From CAYVUV01 sp964455095 (GTDB taxonomy: Bacteria > Desulfobacterota > Binatia > HRBIN30 > CADEER01), in contig CAYVUV010000258.1 in the NCBI GenBank assembly GCA_964455095.1, forward strand, positions 1 to 43,430: DNA of 43,430 nt, written 5' to 3'. The stretch's first letter is position 1. Every line of letters begins with the position of its first letter. Below, one piece after another: positions 9,201 through 16,624 of the stretch. The position numbers were made by a program, and so were the translations under genes. The notes beneath the pieces were generated by a model. It saw only the letters and a program-made list of their open reading frames with translations, was not told the origin of the DNA and searched no databases.

Positions 9201-9669
9201 GAAACGTCTCGTGCACCAGCGGTTCGTTGTCCTCGACCAGCACGTAGGCGGGGCTGAGCTGCGCCTCGACCGGACGCAAGCGCAGCAGCCGATCGGCAAA
9301 GCCGTGAATGGTACCGATGAAGGCGGCGTCGAGGTTCGACAGCGCATCGCCCAATCGGCCGACGCGCTCGCCGCCCGATGCCGCGACGCGCTGCAACTCG
9401 CCGAGCAGCCGCTCGCGCAGCCGGAAGCGCAGCTCCCCGGCGGCGCGGCGGGTGAACGTGATCGCCGCCAGGCGCGTGATCGGCACCGGCACCGCGTCGC
9501 CTGCCGGCGCCAGCAGGTCGATCGCGCGGTCGATGATCGTGCGCGTCTTGCCGGTGCCCGCGCCGGCCACGACCCACACGTTGCGCGCGCGCTCGGCAAT
9601 GATGGCGGCGCGCGCCGACTGGTCGACGGGATCGGCCGCCGCGCGACCGCCGTTCTCGGGCGTGGTCAT
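6289..9669 (-). CDS. addA: UvrD/RecB-type helicase-nuclease, AddA-like
   Basis: A 1126-residue superfamily 1A helicase with a C-terminal RecB-type nuclease. Motif I is VVAGAGTGKTRTIIDRA (about residues 33-49), motif Ia ITRLAAITFTRRAAGELR, motif II LFVDEFQDTDPLQ, motif III GDPKQSIYRFRRADI, motif V TIHQAKGLEFPVVIVW and motif VI YYVAATRARDLLVLP. Near residue 1060, VIDFKTDQ plus a downstream Y-x4-QL-x2-Y pattern marks the PD-(D/E)XK nuclease. The AddAB complex resects DNA double-strand ends for RecA-dependent repair and degrades foreign linear DNA. ATG 9669 lies seven bases after the addB-like stop, so the two subunits are co-translated. Confidence 0.9.
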   Translation of the reverse strand: MTTPENGGRAAADPVDQSARAAIIAERARNVWVVAGAGTGKTRTIIDRAIDLLAPAGDAVPVPITRLAAITFTRRAAGELRFRLRERLLGELQRVAASGGERVGRLGDALSNLDAAFIGTIHGFADRLLRLRPVEAQLSPAYVLVEDNEPLVHETFLRLRRGAEAGTLAGELGDRAAAIAPELLAEAAETLRAATRAGLQMERRENAFGSVASVESMLASMVDTRDVRVPLPPIPDPGLDVAQAAARRAHDMLRMARGSTAGHRRVRRIVRALQHLAFTDDPAEAFRIVAEARRGRDLYQREFDGESVGYSIYAALRDGKPGSLAEQLQGPHRWLAARLVRLFPVVAAMYERVKDDHEVVDYLDLLIKLRNLLRDDRDARAFYQARFDHLFVDEFQDTDPLQCEIVFYLCEQGTAATDWAQVDLTPGKLTIVGDPKQSIYRFRRADIAMYGRAGGRVAASGALQQRLETNFRSRPELIEFFNAQLAGVLGEGAGETFDPTAGRAHYEPLRAAAAIAAGGVCVHLLPYAGAGGERLLAGNGRAVEGAAVARYIRWLLASGHPVRDPETDVERPVRPGDIAVLAPVTTQLRHLLRPLDELGLEYTARGGVLFLAHPTVRRYLLALRALADRDDGVAMAALLQPPFFATSWPDVLAARNPDMAQCAGGSARVTEARAIIAELRAARHLRAPGATARDLIERTALGRWAVTARNGRQLLAALYEVAAELDRRAAIDALDFDAATEIVRGWAASPVYLDAPEPLGAGAVRVQTIHQAKGLEFPVVIVWDGFQTLSDHGNATWQVDRDGHAWALRLGQIAIEHPPDSGVLRRERELGEHERRRLYYVAATRARDLLVLPLPATKSERLPYATRELAANVRDDLVVRLAPFVPGAEPEWAAASPAGGSMAITGDDSLQMQVVSAAQRLNAAVASQAQPRALPVAVTAAAAAGEEPDARAAKVAGARHGKAFGLVVHRALELHLCGACGDPDAAVQFAMAEVGDRTYHREARTDVARALAALGGEGIAATSGWQLQVEFPLCAARPNGLLVSGLIDLLGVRGDAVAVIDFKTDQPSPGPLREVYPSYAAQLEGYVELLRASGWLAGRAVRAALLLTASGELRWLDAADDHRGGG

Positions 9670-9676
9670 CGGCGCG

Positions 9677-12600
9677 TCACTCGTCTCCGCTGTGCGCCGA
9701 CTTGATGCGCACGAACTCAGCCAGCTCCGGCAGCAACGCCGGGGCGCGCAGCTTCGCCGCGCTGCGTTCCTGCGCCCCGTCGCCACAGGCGGGGACGAAC
9801 GGGCAGAAACGGCAGTCGTCGGCATTCGGCGTGCGCGGAAACACCCCGGCGTCGAGCAGCCCGCGCGCGGTCTCCAGCCAGCCGCGTGTGTGCGCGCGCA
9901 GCTTGTCGACGTTGTCGCCCTCGAACTTGCGTTCCGGATCCTGCGCCGCGGAGGGGTGCACATAGGCCGCGTGGACGACGCTGCCGGCCTCCGCCGCGTC
10001 GAGCACCATCGCGTACAGACCGAGCTGTAAGTCGGTCACCGGGCCAACCGGCTCTTCGCCGAAATCGCGCAAGCGCCCGGTCTTGAGATCGCGCACCGAC
10101 ACCCCGCGCCCGCCGCGGTCGACGCGGTCGATGGTGCCGCGCACGTAGAGCGCACCGCCGGGCAATGGCAGTAGCACCGGCTCGGGCACGCCGAACGACT
10201 GCTCGGTGGCGATGAACGCCCGCGGCGAGCTCTCCCACTCGTAGCGCACCAGTTGCTCGATCTGGCGCAACAGGCGCGCCCGTTCGCGCGCGGTGGCATC
10301 CGCGCCGCGCAGCGGGTACTCGTCGCACAGGCGGTCGAACTGCGCCGCGGCGACTGCGCGGGCGCGCTCGATCCAGGCCGGCAAGCTGCCGCGCTGCTCG
10401 CACACCGAGGCGCCAGCCTCGCGAAAGAAGGCCTCGGCGGCCGCGTGGAACAGCGAGCCATAGGCCAGCGGATCGATGGTGTCGGTCGACGGCCGGCCGG
10501 CCGGCTCGCGCAACCACAGCAGGCGCTCGAGCAGGAACCGGAACGGGCAGCGCCACAACAGCGTCAGCGCCGACGCCGACAGCGGCGTGTCGGGTCCGAG
10601 GCCGGGCACCACCAGCCCCACCCGCGCCGCGCCGAGGACACCATCCATCTCGCCGAGCGGCGCTGCATCTTGCGCCGCGCTCAACGCGCCGACGCGGTCG
10701 AGCGCCGTCGCCGCTTCCGCCAGCCATCCGGTCGGCACCAGCCACCTGTCGCCCTGCCGCCGCGCCAGCACCGGCATCGCCGAACGCGCCAGGGGCAGAT
10801 GCTCCGCCGCGAACGCTTCGCGCCGCGCGCGGCCGGCCGCGAAGTAGTCGGCGCGCAGCCGCGCCGCGCCGGGGGTCAGCGCGGTGGCCCCGTGCGCCGC
10901 CGGACGGCCCAGCGCCGCCGCCACTTCGAGCACGACGCCCGACACCTCGCGCTCGCTGCGATCGGCCCATTGCCGCGGCGCCGACAGCGCCAGGCGGCCA
11001 CAGCCGGCGACGACGCGATAGAACCCGTGCACGTCTTCGAGCACGCGATCCTCGATGCGCGGCACCACCACATGCGCCACCAGCGGCCGCACCGCGCGCT
11101 CGATCAACTGGCGCAGATCGTTCGGCACGATCGGGTCGTCGTGCGGCGTGCGCGGCACGGCGCCCTCGGCGAGCCCGAGCACGCGCACGGCGCGGAACGA
11201 CAGCCCCGCCGCCGCGGCGGGCGTGCCGACGAACACCCGCCCACCGCCGTAGCGGCTGGTGGCGGTGCGCTCGCGCCGCACCAGCTCGACCAGCCAATCA
11301 ACCGCCATGCCGCCGCACACCTGCGCCGCCGCGGCATCTCCGAGCACCGCCGCGATGCGCTCGTCGAGCACCGCCAGCAGGTTCGGCGGATCCGGCGGCA
11401 GGCGGTACCAGGTGCGGATGAAGTCGCAAGCCGCCGGCCACAGCGCGCTCAGCGGCGCGCCGTCCACCATCAGCTCGCCAACGGCCTGCAACGCTTCCAC
11501 ACCCGGCAGCAATCGCTCCAACGTGTCGAGCGCCGCCCGCGCCTGCTCGCGCGCCCATTGGTGGGGCTGCTTCTCCGGCTCGTCGACGGTGCCGACATCG
11601 GGCTCCGCCACCACCGCCGCGAGACTCGCGGCGCGGCGGCGCAAACGCGGCAGCCACTCGCGCGCGCCGGACGGGTCGCCGGGGCTGCCGCCGACGATGC
11701 CCGCGCCGTAGACCAGCTCCGCCGCGGCAGACGGGGTGAGACGCGGGGCGCCGGCGTCGTCGCTTTCGACCCGCAATGCCGGCAGAACGCGAATCACCGA
11801 TTCCGCGTCGAGGCCACGCCGCCAGGCGCGCAGCAGCGCCAGCAACCGCACCCCTGCCGGCGTATCGGCCAGCGCCAATCCGCCCGCGACGTAGACCTCG
11901 ATGCCGGTCGCCGGCGCCGCTGCCCACGCCGCCGGCGCGCCGACGCGCTGCAGGCGGTCGATCAGCGCGCGCGCATAGGGCTCGACCTCGGGGACAATCA
12001 GCGCGATGTCCTCGATCGCGATGCCGTCGCACACCTGTTCGGCCACCCAGGCACCCGCCGCCTCGACCTCCTCCTCGAGGCTGGAGTACTCCTCCAGCTC
12101 GACACTGCCGTCGGGGCCAGACGACCGCGGCCGCGCCGGATCGGACAGCACCTCGGGCGGGGCGAACAGGTAGCGCTGCAGCAGCCGCAGCTCGGTCGCC
12201 GGCGCGGCGGCATCGCGATCGTCTTGCCATGGCAGCACCGGCGCCACCTGCAGGCGCGCGAACAGTGGGCCCAGATCGGCGGCCGGCGGGCGGTTGGCGA
12301 CCGCCGGCAGCAGGGCCGGTCGCCAGCGCTGCGTATCGGCGCGCCACGGCAGCGCGTCGATGAACACCACGGCAGCCGTGCGCAAGGCGGTGAGGACGTG
12401 CAGCAGCGCCGCGCTGGGCTCGCCAGCGATCAGCGCCGCCACCGGACCCAGCACCAGCCCACGCTCGGGCCGTGCGCCGAGCAGGCGCGCGGCGGCCTGC
12501 AGGATCTGCCCGTCCGTCGACGGGACCGGATCGGCGCCCTCGGCGGCGCGCCAGACCACCGCCAGGTCGCGCAGCCGGCGCGCCGCCAGTCGATCGCTAT

Positions 12601-13102
12601 CGATCAGGCCCTCCGCCACCCGCTCGGCGTCGGAAGCGCTCAAGCCGCTGCGCTCGAGGTCGGCGATGGCGCGGCTGAACGCGTCGGTGTAGCCGCGGCC
12701 GGCGCGCAGCTGTTCGGCGCGGAAATACTGCAGCTCGAGACCGCCGGCCTGCAAGACGGCCAGGATGCGCAGCCGGCGCAACGCCTCGCCTCCCGGCGCC
12801 GTAGCGATTCCGGCACGGGCCAGGACCTCACGGGCAAACGCCACCGGCGGCAGCAAGCGCACGCCGGCGAGCAGACCCGGCTCGCCGAGCTCGACGCAGA
12901 CACGCCGGCGCAGCCCATGCGCGACGCGCTCCGCCGGCACCAGGACCACACCGCGCCGCGCCAGCTCAGCCGGCAGCGAACGCAACCACTCGACGATTCG
13001 ATCGGTCGCTACCGCCGCCGAGCGCGCCGCCTCCCAACCGCGCGGCACGGCGGCAGCGGCCGGCGAAGTGACTCGCCGCGGCGTTTTAGTACTCCGTGTC
13101 AC
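9677..13102 (-). CDS. addB: AddB-like nuclease subunit with iron-sulfur staple
   Basis: An 1141-residue partner of the helicase downstream. Its C-terminus is a RecB-type nuclease: YVRGTIDRVDRGG, then VRDLKTGRLRDF, then TDLQLGLYAM. Four cysteines are placed as in AddB iron-sulfur nucleases: one in LLWRCPFRFLLERLLW before the nuclease motifs, and three in DCRFCPFVPACG after them. No Walker A is evident at the N-terminus (GLVLGPVAALIAGEPSAAL), so this subunit is probably not an active motor. GTG 13102 is used as the start because everything upstream lies in, or next to, a palindromic repeat (13126-13289). The frame is nevertheless open through that repeat, so a longer N-terminus cannot be excluded. 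No good Shine-Dalgarno is visible. Confidence 0.85.
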   Translation of the reverse strand: MTRSTKTPRRVTSPAAAAVPRGWEAARSAAVATDRIVEWLRSLPAELARRGVVLVPAERVAHGLRRRVCVELGEPGLLAGVRLLPPVAFAREVLARAGIATAPGGEALRRLRILAVLQAGGLELQYFRAEQLRAGRGYTDAFSRAIADLERSGLSASDAERVAEGLIDSDRLAARRLRDLAVVWRAAEGADPVPSTDGQILQAAARLLGARPERGLVLGPVAALIAGEPSAALLHVLTALRTAAVVFIDALPWRADTQRWRPALLPAVANRPPAADLGPLFARLQVAPVLPWQDDRDAAAPATELRLLQRYLFAPPEVLSDPARPRSSGPDGSVELEEYSSLEEEVEAAGAWVAEQVCDGIAIEDIALIVPEVEPYARALIDRLQRVGAPAAWAAAPATGIEVYVAGGLALADTPAGVRLLALLRAWRRGLDAESVIRVLPALRVESDDAGAPRLTPSAAAELVYGAGIVGGSPGDPSGAREWLPRLRRRAASLAAVVAEPDVGTVDEPEKQPHQWAREQARAALDTLERLLPGVEALQAVGELMVDGAPLSALWPAACDFIRTWYRLPPDPPNLLAVLDERIAAVLGDAAAAQVCGGMAVDWLVELVRRERTATSRYGGGRVFVGTPAAAAGLSFRAVRVLGLAEGAVPRTPHDDPIVPNDLRQLIERAVRPLVAHVVVPRIEDRVLEDVHGFYRVVAGCGRLALSAPRQWADRSEREVSGVVLEVAAALGRPAAHGATALTPGAARLRADYFAAGRARREAFAAEHLPLARSAMPVLARRQGDRWLVPTGWLAEAATALDRVGALSAAQDAAPLGEMDGVLGAARVGLVVPGLGPDTPLSASALTLLWRCPFRFLLERLLWLREPAGRPSTDTIDPLAYGSLFHAAAEAFFREAGASVCEQRGSLPAWIERARAVAAAQFDRLCDEYPLRGADATARERARLLRQIEQLVRYEWESSPRAFIATEQSFGVPEPVLLPLPGGALYVRGTIDRVDRGGRGVSVRDLKTGRLRDFGEEPVGPVTDLQLGLYAMVLDAAEAGSVVHAAYVHPSAAQDPERKFEGDNVDKLRAHTRGWLETARGLLDAGVFPRTPNADDCRFCPFVPACGDGAQERSAAKLRAPALLPELAEFVRIKSAHSGDE

Positions 13103-13125
13103 AGTTCCAGCGTCTCGAAAGAGGC

Positions 13126-13289
13126 TCCCTTCTCCCGGATGGGAGAAGGCCAGGATGAGGGGGATACAATTGATTGGCGAAGCCACCCTCGGCTTTAGCG
13201 GCCCATCCAAGGCAGACGCTCATCAAGTTGCCTTCGGCGCAATCAAATCCCCCTCACCATCCTCTCCCATCCGGGAGAGGAAACCAGAA
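13126..13289. repeat. Palindromic intergenic repeat, family A copy 1
   Basis: A 164-base element fills the gap between the acyl-CoA synthetase stop and the addB-like start. Each end carries a perfect hairpin: CCTTCTCCC/GGGAGAAGG around GGAT (13128-13149), and CCTCTCCC/GGGAGAGG around ATCC (13261-13280). The two ends are imperfect inverted repeats of about 40 bases, and each hairpin is followed inward by a GATGAGGGGGAT-like block. A near-identical copy lies at 27950-28114. Confidence 0.9.
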
Positions 13290-13290
13290 C

Positions 13291-14868
13291 TCACCCCCCG
13301 CCCCCTGCGGCCTCCCAACGCGTGCGCAACAGCCGTTTGTCAACCTTGTACATCGCATTGGTCGGCAGCGTGTCGACGATGGTCAGCCCGTCGGGGCGCT
13401 TGTAGCTCGCCAGCTCGCCGCCGACATGCCGGCGCAGCTCGTCGAGCGATGGCGGCGCCGACGGGTCGACGGGCACGACGAAGGCCCAGCCCTTGTGGCC
13501 CAGCACGTCGTCGGGCACGCCGACCACCGCCGCCAGCGCGACCTTGGGGTGTGTCCCCAGCACGCGCTCGACCTCGCCCGGATACACGTTGAAAGCGGCG
13601 CGGAAGTACATGTCCTTCTCGCGCCCGAGCAGGTGCAGATACCCGTCGGCGTCGATAAATCCGAGGTCCTCGGTATACAGCCACCCCGCATCGTCGAGCG
13701 CGCGCGCGGTCGCCTCAGGGTTGCGCCAGTAGCCGCGCATCGAGGCCGGCGAATGAACGGCGATGCGCCCCGGCGCGCCGGCGGCGACGGGCTGGCGCGC
13801 GTCGTCGACGATGCGCACCTCGACGCCGGGTGTCGGGCGGCCGACGGTTCCCATGCGCTGCGCGGGCGGATCGCTCGGCAGCGTCGCGCTGATGATCGAC
13901 GTCTCGGTGCACGAGTAGCCGGTGAACACCGGCACGTGCAGCTTGCGCTCGATCTCCGCGACCAGATGCGGCGCCAGCGGCGCGCCGCCGAAACTGACCG
14001 ATTTGACGAACGAGAAGTCGTAGTCGGCGAGCTCGGGCGCGCGCATGAGCATCATCAACACGGGCGGAAAGCCGCCGATGCGCGGCGGCCGCAGGCGGGC
14101 GATCTGCTCCAGGCACCAGCGCGCATCGAAGCGGTCGTGCAGCACCATGGTGCTGGCGAAGGCGAGGTGGATGTGGATGCGCGCCATGGCGCCGACATGG
14201 GTGAGCGACATGCCGGGCCACAAATTCGCCTCGCCCGGTGGCGGCGGCGCCGGCAGGCGGGTGCGGAACATCGCCGTCAGCGCGATCATCGCCGCCGAAT
14301 CGTACACCGCGCCTTTGGGCGTGCCGGTGGTGCCGCTGGTGTAGATGATGGCGACGGGATCGCGACCGCTCACGGCCGCCGCGGCGGCTTCGACGTCGAC
14401 CGCGGCCGCGTCGCCGTCGGCGAGCAGCGCGGTGAGCGTGCCGGGACCGGTGCCTTCGAAGCGCACCACCTCGCGCAGGCTCGGCGCCGCGCCGCGCGCC
14501 TCTTCAATGAGGGCGGGGAAATCGACCTCGCCGCCGGCGGCCGTGGTGAGCACCAGGGTCGGGTCGGCGTTGGCGAGGATCTCGCCGATCTCCTGACGCC
14601 GGTAGCGCGTGCTGATGCCGGCGGTGACAACGCCGATGCGCGCCGCACCGAGGTAGCACATCAGGTACTCCGGCACGGTCGGCAGCAGCAGGGCGAGCCG
14701 GTCGCCGCGGCGCAGGCCGCGGGCGAGCAACGCGCATGCGAAGCGCTGCGCCGCGGCATCCCACTCGGCGAAGCTGCGATCGCGGCCGTGGAAATGGAAC
14801 GCCGGCACGTCGGGGTGCCGCGCCGCGGTACGGGCCAGCTCGGCGCCGATGGTCTCCGCAAACTTCAT
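13291..14868 (-). CDS. Acyl-CoA synthetase (AMP-binding, class I adenylate-forming)
   Basis: A 525-residue ANL-superfamily ligase that activates a carboxylic acid as acyl-AMP and transfers it to CoA. The P-loop-like motif TSGTTGTPKG is at residues 177-186. YSCTETSII supplies the A5 region, LYTEDLGFIDADGYLHLLGR the hinge and A7/A8 region, and YKVDKRLLR the C-terminal catalytic Lys. The A8 segment reads KDMYFRAAFNVYPGEVE, with Ala where most acyl-CoA synthetases have Gly. Substrate chain length cannot be read from the sequence. The start is ATG 14868. The stop codon abuts repeat A copy 1. With the thiolase-like and FadJ-like genes nearby it fits fatty- or alicyclic-acid catabolism, but it is a stand-alone gene here. 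Confidence 0.9.
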   Translation of the reverse strand: MKFAETIGAELARTAARHPDVPAFHFHGRDRSFAEWDAAAQRFACALLARGLRRGDRLALLLPTVPEYLMCYLGAARIGVVTAGISTRYRRQEIGEILANADPTLVLTTAAGGEVDFPALIEEARGAAPSLREVVRFEGTGPGTLTALLADGDAAAVDVEAAAAAVSGRDPVAIIYTSGTTGTPKGAVYDSAAMIALTAMFRTRLPAPPPPGEANLWPGMSLTHVGAMARIHIHLAFASTMVLHDRFDARWCLEQIARLRPPRIGGFPPVLMMLMRAPELADYDFSFVKSVSFGGAPLAPHLVAEIERKLHVPVFTGYSCTETSIISATLPSDPPAQRMGTVGRPTPGVEVRIVDDARQPVAAGAPGRIAVHSPASMRGYWRNPEATARALDDAGWLYTEDLGFIDADGYLHLLGREKDMYFRAAFNVYPGEVERVLGTHPKVALAAVVGVPDDVLGHKGWAFVVPVDPSAPPSLDELRRHVGGELASYKRPDGLTIVDTLPTNAMYKVDKRLLRTRWEAAGGGG

Positions 14869-14955
14869 CGCGCCCGTTGTGGCCCAAACGCCGCGGCCAT
14901 TGCAACCCGGCTGCGGAACCGTTTACCGCCGCCATGGCAGTGCGAAAAATCGCGC

Positions 14956-14984
14956 TTGGCAGAGGCCGGTATGGATGTCATATT
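14956..14984 (+). promoter_or_regulatory. Candidate sigma70-type promoter for pilT
   Basis: TTGGCA (14956-14961), a 17-base spacer and CATATT (14979-14984) precede the pilT start by about 70 bases. Each box matches the consensus at four or five of six positions. A leader of roughly 60 bases would carry the strong Shine-Dalgarno near 15038-15046. No other obvious signal occupies the divergent gap 14869-15052. Confidence 0.35.
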
Positions 14985-15052
14985 GCGCGCCCGATGCAGC
15001 CGTGGCGACGGCGCGATCTACGCCGTCGCATGATGGGAAGGAGAGGTTGGGC

Positions 15053-16177
15053 ATGTACTTGACCGAGATTCTGCAGGCGGCCGTCAAGTCTCAGGCCTCC
15101 GACGTGGTGCTGAAAGACGGCATGCCACCGATGCTGCGCATCCACAGCGACCTCGTGCCCCTCGCCGGGGCCGAGCCCTTGACCATGGAGGAGCTGCAGA
15201 ACGCGGCCAGCACGGTGCTGTTCGACGACCGCAAGCGCACCTGCTTCGAGAATGAGCGCCAGGCCGACCTCGCCTTCGACATGCCGGGGCTGGGACGCTT
15301 TCGCATCAACGTCTACCGCCAGCGCGGCAAGCTCGGCATCGTCCTGCGCACCATCCCGCAGAACGTGCGCAGCTTTGCCGCCCTCAACCTGCCCGACGTC
15401 GTCGGGCGACTCTCCAACGAGAAGCGCGGCCTCATCCTCGTCACCGGCCCGACCGGCAGCGGCAAGAGTACGACCATCGCCGCCATGCTCGACCACATCA
15501 ACCGCACCCACGCGCGCCACATCGTGACCATCGAAGACCCGATCGAGTACGTCCACCAGGACCGCCGCTCGGTGATCAGCCAGCGCGAGATCGGCTACGA
15601 CACCAACGACTTCCCCTCCGCCCTGCGCGCCACGTTGCGGCAGAACCCCGACGTCATCATGGTCGGTGAAATGCGCGACCTGGAGACCATCGACACCGCG
15701 ATCATGGCGGCCGAGACCGGCCACCTGGTGATGAGCACGCTGCACACCGTCGACGCCCCAGAAACCATTACGCGCATCATCGCCTCGTTCCCCGAAGATC
15801 GGCGCGAGCAGGTGCGCATCGTGCTCGCCAACGTCGTGCGCGGCATCATCAGCCAGCGACTGATCCGCAATGCCGATCACAGCGGCATGGTGCCCGCCGT
15901 CGAGGTGCTGGTGGGCAGCACGCGCGTGCGCGAATGCATCGACAAGGGCCGCGTGCGCGAGATCCACGACGTGATGGCGCAGGGCTTCGCCACCTACGGC
16001 ATGCAGACCTTCGACCAGTCCCTGCTCGAGCTGCTGCGCGAAGGCAAGATCGCCCACGAAGACGCCCTCGCCCACTGCAGCAACCCAGCCGACTTCGAGC
16101 TCCAGGCGCGCGGCATCAACGCCGGCGCGCTGGGCGAAATCGAGTCGCGCAGCGCCGTCAACGGCGAGCGCGCCTGA
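15053..16177 (+). CDS. pilT: Twitching motility/retraction ATPase PilT
   Basis: A 374-residue hexameric secretion-type ATPase that powers type IV pilus retraction at the inner membrane. The N-terminal PAS-like domain carries the family motif SQASDVVLKDGMPPMLRI. Walker A is VTGPTGSGKSTTIAAML (about residue 130), the Asp box is IVTIEDPIEYVH, Walker B is NPDVIMVGEMRD, and the His box is ETGHLVMSTLHT. The usual PilT length is about 345-375. ATG 15053 is preceded by AAGGAGAGG (15038-15046), seven bases upstream. PilU-like paralogues look similar, so the exact role could be an accessory retraction ATPase. No other pilus genes are in the window. Confidence 0.93.
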   Translation: MYLTEILQAAVKSQASDVVLKDGMPPMLRIHSDLVPLAGAEPLTMEELQNAASTVLFDDRKRTCFENERQADLAFDMPGLGRFRINVYRQRGKLGIVLRTIPQNVRSFAALNLPDVVGRLSNEKRGLILVTGPTGSGKSTTIAAMLDHINRTHARHIVTIEDPIEYVHQDRRSVISQREIGYDTNDFPSALRATLRQNPDVIMVGEMRDLETIDTAIMAAETGHLVMSTLHTVDAPETITRIIASFPEDRREQVRIVLANVVRGIISQRLIRNADHSGMVPAVEVLVGSTRVRECIDKGRVREIHDVMAQGFATYGMQTFDQSLLELLREGKIAHEDALAHCSNPADFELQARGINAGALGEIESRSAVNGERA

Positions 16178-16194
16178 GCGCGGCGTTCAGGCGC
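16170..16194. terminator. Hairpin containing both convergent stop codons
   Basis: GCGCCTGA (16170-16177) and TCAGGCGC (16187-16194) form a perfect eight-pair stem with a nine-base loop. The left arm contains the pilT TGA, and the right arm contains, on the other strand, the TGA of the DUF35 gene. It is the only structure in the nine-base gap and could act as a shared bidirectional terminator, but no T-run follows. Confidence 0.45.
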
Positions 16195-16621
16195 GGATCC
16201 AGCGCGGCAAGAAGACGTCCTCGACCGCCTGAAACACCACCCGCACCGGCTCGCCGATGCGGATGGTAGCCGGATCGACGCTGTTGATCGGCGCGTCGGG
16301 CGCGGCCACCAGGTTGCCTACCAGGCGCAGCGTCGGGTCCTCATCGAGCGCGACGGTGATGACGTTGTAGGGCGCGAAGGCCGCGTAGGCCGGCAACAGC
16401 GGTGGGTGCGCGACGACGAACGACCACACCGCGCCGCGCCCCGACATGCGGCGCCATTCCGCGCGCAGCGATCGGCACGCTGGGCACATTGGCCGCGGCG
16501 GCAGGCGCGACTGCCCGCATCCAACACAGGTCTGCACGAGCAGCTCGCCGCGCGCCGTGCCGGCCCAGAAGGGCCCGGAGTCGGGATCGTCGAGATCGGG
16601 TAGCAGGAAACCTGACTCCAT
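16187..16621 (-). CDS. DUF35 OB-fold/zinc-ribbon acyl-CoA-associated protein
   Basis: A 144-residue protein with a rubredoxin-like zinc ribbon (CVGCGQ, then CPACRS; CxxC-x10-CxxC, residues about 32-50), followed by an OB-fold with GRGAVWSFVVAH and APYNVITVALDE. DUF35 proteins bind acyl-CoA and pair with thiolase-like partners, as in the ChsH2-Ltp2 retro-aldolase of steroid side-chain cleavage. The gene starts at ATG 16621, three bases after the stop of the thiolase-like gene, so the two subunits are almost certainly made together. The substrate is unknown. Confidence 0.9.
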   Translation of the reverse strand: MESGFLLPDLDDPDSGPFWAGTARGELLVQTCVGCGQSRLPPRPMCPACRSLRAEWRRMSGRGAVWSFVVAHPPLLPAYAAFAPYNVITVALDEDPTLRLVGNLVAAPDAPINSVDPATIRIGEPVRVVFQAVEDVFLPRWIRA

Positions 16622-16624
16622 TGC

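Noticed and set aside
7171..9705. Long plus-strand open frame opposite the addA-like gene
   Set aside because: It is an antisense frame held open by high GC codon bias. It is Arg/Ala/Gln-rich with no recognisable domain, while the minus strand encodes all helicase motifs.
10253..13198. Very long plus-strand open frame opposite the addB-like gene
   Set aside because: Its composition (His/Arg/Gln-rich) is typical of an antisense shadow, and the minus strand has the nuclease and iron-sulfur motifs.
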